Below, one piece after another: positions 1 through 9,552 of a stretch of 64,000 bases of DNA. The position numbers and the translations under genes are program-made. Numbering within the stretch: position 1 is the first letter of the stretch; each line of letters starts with the position of its first letter. Below the pieces are notes generated by a model, which was not told the origin of the DNA, made no database searches, and saw only the letters and a list, made by a program, of their open reading frames with translations. Source of the DNA: Agrostemma githago (lineage: Eukaryota > Streptophyta > Magnoliopsida > Caryophyllales > Caryophyllaceae); contig OY288243.1 in the NCBI GenBank assembly GCA_958450325.1, positions 34,648,678 through 34,712,677 of the forward strand, given 5' to 3'.

Positions 1-3000
1 ATTCAGAGTATTCTCAAGAATTGGTCAGTTCTGACTAACTATTCTCACCACCATAATGGTAGAGTTTGGATCATTTATAATCCAAATACTGTGTCTTTCT
101 CTAATCTGCAATTTACTGATCAATCAATTACTGGTCAGTTGTTTCATTTGGAAACTAAAGCTTCTTGCCAAGTGAGTATGGTATATGCAAAAAATGACGC
201 TGGTGATAGGGAACCGCTCTGGGATTCTTTAATATCTCAAACTACTAACAAAGCATGGATTGTTATGGGTGATTTCAACATTGTAAGAAGTACTGAGGAG
301 AAAGTGGGTAATACTCCTCCTTCTCTTTCTGATATGATGGCATTTAACAATTGTATTTTAACTTGTAAGCTTGAAGATCTTTCTTGTTCTGGAGATGCTC
401 TTACTTGGACAAATAAGCAAGAGCCTGTCACCAGAATTTGGTCGAAGTTGGATAGGGTTTTGGTAAATCAAGATTGGTATAGTTCTTTTCCTAATTCTGC
501 TGCAGTTATAAGGGAACCAGGTCTGTCTGATCATGCTCCTATTGTTGTATCTGTGATGGAGACTATCTATGTTAAAAAACAGTTTCATTTTCTAAATAGT
601 TGGGTTGACCATCCAAGTTTTTTGAGCATTGTGGCTCACTCTTGGAGAAAACCAGTGAAGGGTTCTCCCATTTACTGTTTCTTTGCAAAGCTAAAAATAG
701 TAAAACAAGCACTACAGATTTTCCACAGAGAGCACTTCTCTAATATTTCTATGAGGGTTAAAGAAGCTAAGGAGTCTCTTATTACATGTCAGCAGAAGTT
801 GAGTAAGGATCTATTCTCTCCTTCTCTTATGTTAGAAGAAAAGCTGCTATTGCAGAAGTATAACATGGTCAAAGCAGCTGAACTGAAGATGCTAACCCAG
901 AGAGCGAAAATAAAAGACATTCAGTTAACTGATTGTTCCACAAAGTATTTCTATGCAAAAATTTCAGAAAGGAGAAATAGCCAAGTGATTGGATCTATTG
1001 CTGATTTAAAGGGACAAGTTCATGAAGGTACTAAGTCAGTTGCACATGCTTTCCAAGGCTACTATAAGGAGTTATTAGGGAAAGCAGCAGTTCAAGATAT
1101 GGAGACTAAGCATATATCTTCAGGCCCATGCTTAACTGAGACTCAAAAGGATAATCTAATTATGCCTATCAGCAGGATAGAGATCAGAAATGCTCTATTT
1201 AGCATGGATAATAATAGTAGCCCAGGCATCGATGGTTTTTCTGCAGGATTTTATAAAGCTGCTTGGTTAATAATTCAGGAGGATTTTTGCAAAGCTATAC
1301 TTAGTTTTTTCAGGAAGGGATTAATGTCCAAACAAGCAAATTCAACACTCATTTCTTTAATTCCTAAAAAGAAGGATGCTTCTTCAGTTCAAGACTTTAG
1401 ACCAATTTCTTGCTGTACAGTTTTCTATAAAACTGTAAGCAAAATTGTTTCTAACAGATTAAAACCTATTCTTCCAGACCTAATTGGAGAGGAACAAGCT
1501 GCTTTCATTAAAGATCGTAGTCTGTTTGAGAATACCTTGATGTCTCAAACCTTGGTTAAAGGTTATACTAGAAAATATTTAACTCCGAGATGCATGATCA
1601 AGGTAGATATTAGGAAAGCATTTGACTCTCTTCAGTGGAGCTATATTCAGCAAATGCTAAGGCTATTAGGGTTTCCCTTATTGTTCATTTCATGGATCAT
1701 GGGATGTATTTCGAGCCCTTGGTATTCTTTTAAAATAAATGGAGGTGTTCATGGTTTCTTCCAAGGACAAAGTGGGATTAGGCAAGGTGATCCACTATCA
1801 CCTTACCTATTTGTTCTTAGCATGGAGATGTTATCTAGGGCCTTAAGAGTGATTACTCAACAAGATAATGTATCATTTCACCCTAAATGTTGTAAAATAA
1901 GGCTTACACATTTGATATTCGCTGATGATTTGATGGTATTTGTTAGGGGGGATGTGCCATCTACAATTGCTGTTAAGAAAGCTCTGGATCAATTTGGTTT
2001 GCAGTCTGGACTCAGGGCAAATCTTGAGAAAACTTGTATCTACTTTGGAGGGGTCTCTCCTGTAGTCCAGTCAGAAATACTTCTACGCACTGGTTTCTCT
2101 TCAGGCTCCTTTCCATTTAGATATCTAGGGGTACCATTACATGATGCTACTATACAAGTACACATGTTTGATTCAATGATACTTAAGATTCAGAATTGTA
2201 TCCAGCATTGGACTTCTAATCTGCTTTCTTATGCAGGAAAGGTACAATTAATCAACTCAGTGGTTTTTGGAATCCAAAATTTTTGGTGTTCTAGTATTTT
2301 ATTACCTATAAATGTGGTAAAAAGTATTGAGAAGTTGTGCAAAGATTTCTTTTGGGGAATCAGTCCTGGTGCAAAGAAAATGATCTTTAAAAAATGGAGG
2401 GAGATCTGCTCTCCATGGATAAAGGGTGGCGTTAGTATTAAGCATTTGTCATCTTGGAATAAAGCTCTTCTTTCTAAATGGCTTTGGCAACTCACTACTG
2501 TATCAGGTAGTATTTGGGTAAAGTGGTGTCAGCATTACATTTTAGCCAGTGATTCAATCTGGTCTATACAGGCTAAAGAATATTTCTCCTCGGGAATTAA
2601 GCATATTTTGAAGGTTAGGGATGAGTTTATTGATAAATGTGGCTCTATTCAGCAAGCTCAAGAGTTCCTTTTGAGTTGTGCATCAGGGAAAAAATTCCGT
2701 CTATCTGCTGCCTATGATTTCTTCAGCAATGATCCACCTGTACAGCCTTGGTTTAGGATTCTCTTGTCTCCTGTTATTTTGCCAAGACATAGAGTAATTC
2801 TTTCCCTAGCCGGCCAAAACAAGCTATCAACAATTGACAATATCAAAAAAAAGGGATTACAGCTGGTGAATTGGTGTAGCTTGTGTCATAAAGATGAAGA
2901 GACAACTAAACATCTGTTTTTCTTCTGTCCATTTTCTGCAACAGTCTGGGAAAGCATATTACAGTGGATGTGCATTTCTTATCCTAGAATGGATTTACTT

Positions 3001-3237
3001 CATACTCTTAAATGGATAGCAAATAAGCAAAAGAGAAAACACTGGAAAGCCACCTGGTTTCAAGCAAGTCTAGCAGCATCAGTTTATATGATATGGAAAG
3101 AGAGAAACGCAAGACTTTTCTCTATGTCAGTAACTTCTGAAAGTACGATAATACAGCAAATTAAATTTGTAGTTTCAGTTCGTTTTGTTGCTTGTAAGCA
3201 AAATCCTAAGTATAGTAGGATTATAGCTAGTCTTTGA
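1..3237 (+). CDS. L1 ORF2: endonuclease / reverse transcriptase (5' partial)
   Basis: ORF2 polyprotein that nicks target DNA and copies the LINE RNA by target-primed reverse transcription. The frame is open from base 1, so the first ATG at 91 is not the true start. Visible domains (residues counted from base 1) are: the rest of an APE-like endonuclease with MGDFN near 90 and SDH near 176; reverse transcriptase with SPGIDGFSAGF, IRQGDPLSPYLF and the catalytic FADD near 641; and a C-terminal zf-RVT knuckle starting NWCSLCHKDEET, followed by HLFFFC. There are 1078 residues without an internal stop, which suggests a fairly recent insertion. About 70 N-terminal residues, including the WN and E active-site motifs, are outside the window. 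Confidence 0.93.
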   Translation: MQSILKNWSVLTNYSHHHNGRVWIIYNPNTVSFSNLQFTDQSITGQLFHLETKASCQVSMVYAKNDAGDREPLWDSLISQTTNKAWIVMGDFNIVRSTEEKVGNTPPSLSDMMAFNNCILTCKLEDLSCSGDALTWTNKQEPVTRIWSKLDRVLVNQDWYSSFPNSAAVIREPGLSDHAPIVVSVMETIYVKKQFHFLNSWVDHPSFLSIVAHSWRKPVKGSPIYCFFAKLKIVKQALQIFHREHFSNISMRVKEAKESLITCQQKLSKDLFSPSLMLEEKLLLQKYNMVKAAELKMLTQRAKIKDIQLTDCSTKYFYAKISERRNSQVIGSIADLKGQVHEGTKSVAHAFQGYYKELLGKAAVQDMETKHISSGPCLTETQKDNLIMPISRIEIRNALFSMDNNSSPGIDGFSAGFYKAAWLIIQEDFCKAILSFFRKGLMSKQANSTLISLIPKKKDASSVQDFRPISCCTVFYKTVSKIVSNRLKPILPDLIGEEQAAFIKDRSLFENTLMSQTLVKGYTRKYLTPRCMIKVDIRKAFDSLQWSYIQQMLRLLGFPLLFISWIMGCISSPWYSFKINGGVHGFFQGQSGIRQGDPLSPYLFVLSMEMLSRALRVITQQDNVSFHPKCCKIRLTHLIFADDLMVFVRGDVPSTIAVKKALDQFGLQSGLRANLEKTCIYFGGVSPVVQSEILLRTGFSSGSFPFRYLGVPLHDATIQVHMFDSMILKIQNCIQHWTSNLLSYAGKVQLINSVVFGIQNFWCSSILLPINVVKSIEKLCKDFFWGISPGAKKMIFKKWREICSPWIKGGVSIKHLSSWNKALLSKWLWQLTTVSGSIWVKWCQHYILASDSIWSIQAKEYFSSGIKHILKVRDEFIDKCGSIQQAQEFLLSCASGKKFRLSAAYDFFSNDPPVQPWFRILLSPVILPRHRVILSLAGQNKLSTIDNIKKKGLQLVNWCSLCHKDEETTKHLFFFCPFSATVWESILQWMCISYPRMDLLHTLKWIANKQKRKHWKATWFQASLAASVYMIWKERNARLFSMSVTSESTIIQQIKFVVSVRFVACKQNPKYSRIIASL

Positions 3238-3306
3238 TATCTAGTGAGATAGATCTTTTTGCAACCTTGTAATTTCATTGAGATTAATGAAATGATATCA
3301 TTTTTG

Positions 3307-3363
3307 CAAAAAAATAAAAAAAATAAAAAAAAAAAATAAAAAAAAAATAATAATAATAATAAT
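3307..3363 (+). repeat. A-rich tract grading into (TAA)n
   Basis: This is the tail of the upstream L1. A-runs broken by single T residues pass into about five perfect TAA units. The next element begins directly after it. The pure poly(A) part fits an L1 tail, while the TAA units may be the original target microsatellite. Confidence 0.85.
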
Positions 3364-4358
3364 TGGGTGATGTTTAGAGAGGGTGAGGACGTGCGACCTG
3401 GATTGCCACAGGCGTGCGACTAGGGTTTGCTCCCGACTGCCGCTGCCGGCGACGGCCGCCCAGCCGCCGCGTAGTCACCGCCGTCCGACCTCCCCTCCTT
3501 CTTCTTTCCTTTCTTCTCTCCTGTCGTCTGCCCTTCTTTTCCGATCTGTTGCGTGGGTTTGTTTTGCCGTCTGCCTTCGCTCCGGTCCCGGTGCCGCTCC
3601 TTTCGCCGGCGCCTCACCTTCTTCTGCCTCTTCGGTTTCCTTCCGGCTGATGCTCACCTCGCCGGTCTGTTGTTGCTGCTCTGCTCTCGCCGGATTCCTC
3701 CTCTACTCTGTTCCTCTCTGCCGTCTGCTGCCGCCTTGGTCCCAGCGCCGGTGCCTCGCATTCTTCTACAACTTCTGGTTCCTCCTGGTCGGTGCTCGCC
3801 TTGCCGGTTTGCTATTGCTGCTTCGTCGGATTCCTCCTCTGCTCTGTTCTTCTCTGCCGTCGGCCTTCCTCTATCTCTCCCGCCGGTTCCTCGCCGTCGT
3901 CTCGCCGGATTTACTGCCGTCTTTCTGGTCGTCTTTTGGGCAGTGCTGATGCTCTTGCCGGTACCTTCCTGCTGCTGGCCTCACCGGAATTCCGGTCTCC
4001 TCTCTCGCGCCAGCCTGCCTCCGTCGTCGGACTCTGCTGCTCCGGTGACCTTGTTGACTGGCTCTCTGTTTTGGGTGTTCTTGTTGCCCCTGTTTTCCTG
4101 CTGTTTTTTTTGTGTGGATGCTTAGGTTTGTCTCGGGTTATTGTTTTCTCGAGTTTGTTTTTTTTCCGCCCGTTCCTGTTTTTGTCGGCTGCTCTGTCTC
4201 TCCTGTTTCGGTTGTTGTTGGGATATTGTTTTTCTTTGGTTCGTGTGTTATTAGGTTGCTGGTGGTGCTTTGTTCTACTTTGTCCCGTGATTATCGTTCG
4301 TGTCTTGGGGGGTTTTCTTCTTGTTGGTTGTGGTTTCGGGTCTCGGTTTGATTGTATC
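3364..4358 (+). promoter_or_regulatory. REL-1 5' leader / putative internal promoter region
   Basis: About 1 kb of CT- and CCGG-rich DNA ahead of the ORF. It contains two imperfect copies of a segment about 140 bp long (starting near 3651 and 3793), both with GCCGGTYTG followed by GGATTCCTCCTCT. Several long chance reading frames cross it, but they are not conserved in the second copy and look like composition effects. Many non-LTR elements carry their promoter in this position; no defined promoter box is visible. Confidence 0.5.
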
Positions 4359-7300
4359 ATGCCTCCGGTGGTTCGTTTCCATTGCCCTTTTGTGGGTCTT
4401 TCTGAGTGTAAGGATAATCGTGGACAAGGTCTTACCAAAGCATCCTTGCGCATTCACCTGCGTGACCATCATTTTGTGCCGGTGCTCAGGTATTAACGCG
4501 CCAAACCCTCTCCAGTAGCTTGTCTGTCTATTCTGCGGCTGAGGCTACCTTTAAACGTATGAGCATTTGGTTGTGCGGTGTTTGCCTGGCGACTCACTCG
4601 CTCACTTCTTGTTGTCGGCATGATAGGGGGGTCAGGTTGAGCCGCCTGATTGTGGAGATGGTTTTGTTCGGTTTATCCTTTATGACCTGCCTCGCCCCGT
4701 TCCGCCTCCCGTGCCGTCGGTGGGATTTTCTGATCAGGACCCACTCCCTTGTCTTTCTTTGGCTTCTCTTGATCGCTTGCTCTCTAAGGGGTTGCGCACG
4801 GTTAAATCGATTCCCCCTAGGTGTCGGCTTGGGTTCGCGCGGGCTTTGAAGGGTGCCCTGGATGATGTTGCGGGAGCCCCTTTTGATATATCTTGTTGGG
4901 TTGCTTTGCTCGTGTTACCCCTTTGTGTTTTGAAGACCTTCGTCCCGAGGAGTAGTTTGGAATGTCGATCTGCTATTCGACGACAACGTCAGGAAGAGGC
5001 TATTGTTGGTGCAATTCGTACTTGGGGGATGCTGGGGGGTAAGGTGTTGCTCTTGCGTGAGACTTTGGCAGAGGTCTCCCCTTCTTTTTGTGTAGAGGAG
5101 GTGCTCGACCCAGGTGAGCTTAACATTCGTCAGTGTCGTAAGAAGATTTCTGATGGTCATTACACGGCGGCCGTTCGTGTTCTTTCTTCGTCCGGTGTCG
5201 CACCTTACACCGATGCCACCCTCCGGGCCCTTCAGGATAAACATCCGGCTGCTCCTTCTCCTGTCCTCCCGTCTGACCCTCTCGACCACTGCCTTGATGC
5301 ATCCGTGTCTGTTGTTTTGGACATGATCCGGAGTTTCCCGCGGGGTACGTCTTGTGGGAGGGATGGGCTTCGGGCCCAACATCTGCTGGATTGTTTGAGT
5401 GGTGCTGCTATCGCCATTTCTGATGATCTGACTACCTCTATCGCTCGGGTGGTCAACCTTTTTCTCAGGGGGAAGTGCCCACAAGGGTTAGGTGAATACA
5501 TTGCCAGCGCTCCACTCACCCCGCTCGTTAAGCCGGGGGGTGGGGTTCGTCCTATTGCTGTGGGCACTATCTGGAGGCGCCTTGTTTCTAAGGTCGGAGC
5601 TTGCTTGGTTGGCCCATCTTTGTGTGGCTATTTTGAGGGTCTTCAATTCGGGGTTGGTGTGTCTAGCGGGGGTGAAGCTATTCTGCACTCCCTGAACCGC
5701 CTTGTAGAGGACCGTGGCGCGGATGTGGGTCTTTCCATGCTACTTGTCGATTTCCAGAATGCCTTTAACTTGGTTGACCGGGCGAGTATGCTGCAGGAGG
5801 TTCGCCATCAGTGCCCTGCCCTCTCCCGCTGGGTTGAGTTTTGCTACTCCAGCCCCGCCAGGCTCTACTATGGGGAGCACAGTCTCCGCTCGTGTCAGGG
5901 GGTTCAGCAAGGTGACCCTTTAGGTCCCCTTCTTTTCTCTCTGGTCCTGCATCCCTTGGTTCGTAGGATCAGGGACTCCTTCGATCTTTGCTTTCAGGCT
6001 TGGTACCTCGACGACGGTACTATTGTTGGGGATACGCTTGTTGTGGGGAAGGTTCTTCAGATGATCATGGAGGAGGGCCCCCGTTCTGGCCTTCACCTCA
6101 ATGTTGCGAAGACGGAGGTCTTTTGGCCTGTCGAAGATCCGAGAAGCAGGTGTGCTGGTGTTTTCCCTACCTCTATTGCCAGGCCCTTGCACGGTGTTAA
6201 GGTCCTTGGGGGACCGGTCAGCGCGTGCCCAGCTTTCAGTGGCGCTCTTGTCTCAAAGAGGGTCGCCCGTACTATAGAGCTCATGGACTTGCTTGCTACG
6301 ATTGAGGATCCCCAGTGTGAGTTACTTCTTCTCCGGGCGTGCACTGGTATTTCTAAGTTATACTTTGCTTTGCGCACTTGCTCTCCCCTTGCCTTTGGCT
6401 CGGCCCACCTTTCTTTCGACACTGCGCTCCGATCTAGTCTTGAGCGTATTGTCACGGCGTCTGGACCCGGTTTCGGAGAGTGGCAGTGGCGGCTGGCCAC
6501 CCTCCCCTTTTCCCTAGGGGGGCTCGGTGTCTTTGCCGCCGCGGATGCCCTTCACTTTGCCTTCCTTGCTTCTCGCCTCCAGTCTGCCGATTTACAAGCT
6601 ACACTGCTTCGTCCCTCCGAGATCGCCTCTCCTGGATTTGCCTTTGAGTCTGCCTTGAGTGGGTTTGTTGAGGCTACCGGTTCTGACTTCTTGGGTAACC
6701 CCTCTGAAATCGCTGCCCCAAAACTTATGAAGAAATTGGCAGATATATATTTCACGAGGGTTGCTTCAGCGGCAGAATCTGTTTTCTCCTCGACTCCTCG
6801 ACAGGTTGCCCTGTGGAAATCTCAGCAGGGGGACCATTCTTCTGACTGGTTGAGGGCTGTCCCTATTACTGGGCTTGGGCAAACCATGAACGGTCGGACA
6901 TATCGCAGTGTGCTTAGTTACCGCCTGGGTGTCCCTTTGTTTCCGCTTTCCGGGACTTGCTCTTCCTGCTCCAGGGCCCTCAGAGAGGATTTTTTTGGGG
7001 ATCACGCGGTTTCCTGTGCTGGTACTGTGGGGATTAAACATCGCCATAACCTTGTCCGTGACACACTGTTGGATATTTGCTTTCGGACGGGGATCTCTGC
7101 TGGCAAGGAGGTGGAGATTGGTCTCTGCGATGATGACGACAAGCCCTTGCGACCTGCCGATCTTCTGCTCTACTCGTGGGACAGGGGGCGCGATGTTTGT
7201 GTTGACCTGACCGGGTCCTCTCCTTTGACCCAGTCCGGCTTGACTTCTTTTGAGCCCGGACGGGTCGTTGCTGATGCTGCTCGTCGTAAGTGTGCCAAGT

Positions 7301-7530
7301 ATCAGGCACGTTGCACGACGATTGGGTATGGTTTCCTTCCTTTCTCCTTCTCCTCTCTCGGCGAGCTCGACACGGAGGCTGTCTCTCTGCTCCAGCGGAT
7401 TCGTAAATTCGCTATGTCACAGGATGCTGGAGCGCGTGCCGCTGTTCATATTTTCACTAGAATTAGTTTCGCGATTGCTAAGGGAGTGGGGGCCCAGATA
7501 GTATCTAGGCTCCCCTCTAACTTCTTGTAA
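4359..7530 (+). pseudogene. REL-1 ORF: zinc fingers, RT and REL nuclease, two frameshifts
   Basis: Broken copy of the protein intact at 15298-18474. The ATG at 4359 begins an N-terminal zinc finger (FHCPFVGLSEC, then HLRDHH). Relative to copy 2 one base is missing near 4465-4480, which leads to a stop at 4494-4496. The second finger (LCGVCLATHS) is then in another frame. A second indel near the six-G run at about 4627 moves to the frame that stays open to 7530. The rest is complete: RT motifs FQNAFNLVDR, GVQQGDPLGPLLF and YLDDGT (Tyr codon at 6004), then the C-terminal knuckle CSSCSR with GDHAVSC, KHRHN, and the nuclease-like RPADLLLY and CVDLTG. The frame from about 4640 to 7530 could still give an RT-nuclease lacking the fingers. 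Confidence 0.85.
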
Positions 7531-7563
7531 TTTGTTCTGGTGTTAATGCAAGATCCGTTTTAT

Positions 7564-7581
7564 TAAAAAAAAAAAAAAATA

Positions 7582-7626
<45 letters not shown>
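7564..7626 (+). repeat. A-run, (TA)n and (TAA)n at REL-1 3' junction
   Basis: About 15 A, then six TA units, then about twelve TAA units, ending where an L1 coding fragment begins. It is either the REL tail, the target microsatellite, or both. Confidence 0.9.
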
Positions 7627-8277
7627 TTTGGAGGGATCAAAGTAGGAGTCAGGGAACTAATTCTAAAAGAAACTGGATTCCAACAAGGAACCTTCCCTTG
7701 TAGGTATTTAGGACTGCCTTTGAACTCGGTAAGTAACAAGAAGGATCAGTATGGACTCTTGGTCAATAAAATTCGAATGAAGATTGAGAGCTGGTCTAGT
7801 AATCAATTAACGTACGCAGGGAGAGTGCAACTTATTAACTCTGTTGTCTTTGGGCTCACTAGTTTTTGGAGTGCTAACGCCCTTTTTCCTGTCAATGTGC
7901 TCAAGAGTATTAACAGTATATGTAAGAATTACTTCTGGGCAGGGAAGGAAGAAGGTAAAACCATGGTGTACAAGAGTTGGAGTAGCATTAGCACACCGTG
8001 GAAGGAGGGGGGCTTTGATATAAAAGAATTGGGTGCTTGGAACAAAGCCATGATGGGGCAATGGCTTTGGAAACTGTTAAATGATAAGGAAGGGCTTTGG
8101 GCAAGATGGAATAGGAAGTATGTCTTGGGAGACACTAGTATTTGGTCTATCCAAAAGAAAGAAGGACATACATCAACTTTTAAAAGTATCCTCAGAATTA
8201 GAGATGAACTTCTTCAAAAGATGGCAGATGTAGAAGAAGCTACTCAACTTTGTCAAAGCTGGAGTGAACAGAACAAA

Positions 8278-8584
8278 TGAAACACCTCACATTGATTGAA
8301 GATGTCCTATTTATGAGCTTTGCTTAAAGGGATTTGAAGTACTACTCATATCAACAAAGTGCACTTTCTTTTCTGGTTTGCCCATGATAAGAACTCCGCA
8401 GTTAAGCGTGCTTGACTGGGAGCAATCTTAGGATGGGTGACCTCCTGGGAAGGTTTCCGGGATGCGCATGAGTGAGGACAAAATGTGCTGGAAAGGACTC
8501 GTGTTGGTCTGTGGGACCAGTACAAAGCCTGGCGGGCTACCGCAGTTAACATTTCCGGTCCTAGGATTGGGCCGGGGTGTTACA
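8278..8584 (+). mobile_element. Cassandra-type TRIM solo LTR
   Basis: A 307-bp unit starting TGAAACACC and ending GGTGTTACA, near-perfect terminal inverted ends. It is flanked by the 5-bp direct repeat ACAAA (8273-8277 and 8585-8589). It carries a 5S-rRNA-derived block, which is the hallmark of Cassandra terminal-repeat retrotransposons in miniature. Only one LTR is present, so it is a solo LTR left by recombination. Removing it rejoins the L1 reading frame, which confirms the borders. Confidence 0.9.
8381..8455 (+). promoter_or_regulatory. 5S rRNA-derived Pol III control region in the Cassandra LTR
   Basis: Matches plant 5S rRNA from CCCAT..AGAACTCCGC through the box A region GTTAAGCGTGCTTG (8401-8414) and the intermediate/box C region GGATGGGTGACCTCCTGG (8431-8448). 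The first ~40 and last ~25 bases of 5S RNA are not recognisable and the middle has diverged, so this is not a functional 5S gene. In Cassandra elements this block is thought to act as an RNA polymerase III promoter. Confidence 0.9.
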
Positions 8585-9223
8585 ACAAATTCCAGATCGG
8601 AAGAGCATATGAGTGGTTTAGAAGGAAGATGCCTGAAGTTCAATGGATGGCACGAATGCAAAAGGAGAAAATAATACCAAAGCAAAGATTTATGCTAGCT
8701 TTGGCAGGACAACGGGCACTGTCAACCATTGAAAATATTCAGAAGAGAGGTCTGCAACTTGCAAACTGGTGCGTATTATGTAAAAAGAATGAAGAATCGC
8801 ATCAGCATCTTTTCTTTGATTGTGAGTTCTCAAGGAAGATTTGGCAGCATCTGCTGTGTTGGATGCAAATATCTGGACGAAGTACTGATCTGCATACTGA
8901 GCTGAGATGGATGGTTAGTAGAAAAGCAAAGAGACACTGGAAGAATTCCTGGTACAATGCATGTCTGGCAGCAGCTGTATATAGGATATGGCAGGAAAGA
9001 AACAGTAGAATATTTGGTAGCAATTTGCAAACTTATACTTGTATAGTTGGACAAATAAAATTTGAAGTATTCATTAGGCTAAGAAGCAGGAACATAGATC
9101 TAGTTCGGAAACATCTAATGATGTAGGGAGTGATTGAATGGATGGTATACATCCATAGTGGATAGATTCTTTTGTAAGAGACCGTCTCTTTTTAATCAAT
9201 AAAGAGGCATAACCTTTTCTTGC

Positions 9224-9265
9224 AAAAAAAATAAAATAAAATAAATAAATAAAATAAATAAATAA

Positions 9266-9345
<80 letters not shown>

Positions 9346-9351
9346 TAATAA

Positions 9352-9382
<31 letters not shown>

Positions 9383-9415
9383 AAAAATAATAAAAATAAT
9401 AATAATAAAAATAAA

Positions 9416-9478
<63 letters not shown>

Positions 9479-9484
9479 AATAAT
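9224..9484 (+). repeat. Long (TAA)n / (TAAA)n microsatellite
   Basis: About 260 bp of nearly pure TAA with AAAT-type interruptions. It begins as the tail of the truncated L1 and ends exactly where the 5' UTR of the next L1 starts. It is by far the longest simple repeat in the window and has probably expanded by slippage. Confidence 0.95.
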
Positions 9485-9552
9485 CTTTTTCTCTCTCTAC
9501 GTTCTAGAGAAAGATTTCTCTCTCAAATGCGATTCACTTCTAATCATCGACG

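Larger units (their letters stand above)
1..3363 (+). mobile_element. L1-type LINE (L1-1), left end outside window
   Basis: Non-LTR retrotransposon of the plant L1 clade. The window opens inside the ORF2 endonuclease domain, so the 5' UTR, ORF1 and the first part of ORF2 lie upstream. The 3' UTR is about 70 bp and ends in TTGCAAAAA, an ending shared with the other two + strand L1 copies here (7627-9230 and 9485-14583). It then passes into A-rich DNA and (TAA)n. The element is followed directly by a different element in the same orientation. Confidence 0.93.
3364..7626 (+). mobile_element. REL-endonuclease non-LTR retrotransposon, copy 1 (REL-1)
   Basis: A non-LTR element unrelated in layout to the L1s around it. 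It has a GC- and CT-rich leader of about 1 kb, one long ORF, a short 3' UTR of about 35 bp, and then A, TA and TAA repeats. Copy 2 (14596-18542) has the same layout. The two share the motif TAGAGAGGGTG near the 5' end and TAATTTGTTCT at the stop codon. The protein has a C-terminal PD-(D/E)XK-like nuclease instead of the N-terminal APE endonuclease of L1, which places it with R2/NeSL/Utopia-type elements by architecture. I recall similar deduced proteins annotated in other eudicot genomes as RT-domain proteins, but cannot check this. Exact ends are inferred from the two-copy comparison. Confidence 0.8.
7627..9126 (+). pseudogene. L1 ORF2 C-terminal fragment interrupted by LTR insertion
   Basis: Encodes only the region after the RT active site: FGGIKVGV, RYLGLPLN, the connecting domain (YAGRVQLINSVVFG), and after the insertion a zf-RVT knuckle beginning NWCVLCKKNEES. 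The catalytic FADD and the endonuclease are absent, so no enzyme can be made. The frame is open from 7627 until the LTR introduces a stop at 8278-8280, and resumes in the same frame at 8585 to end at 9126. No other inactivating change is obvious, so the fragment was still open-framed when the LTR arrived. Confidence 0.88.
7627..9230 (+). mobile_element. 5'-truncated L1 fragment, split by a Cassandra LTR
   Basis: The L1 sequence begins in mid-ORF2 at a position equivalent to FFGG in the two longer L1 copies, right after (TAA)n, as expected for 5' truncation during target-primed insertion. It keeps its own 3' UTR, ending in TTGCAAAAA and a long TAAA/TAA tail. A 307-bp LTR interrupts it at 8278-8584. 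Confidence 0.88.

Noticed and set aside
3383..4125. Long frames in the REL-1 leader
   Set aside because: Overlapping frames on both strands in GC-rich DNA, not conserved in the REL-2 leader.
8381..8455. A 5S rRNA gene
   Set aside because: Only the middle of 5S is present, with several changes, and it lies inside an LTR with a target-site duplication. It is Cassandra sequence.
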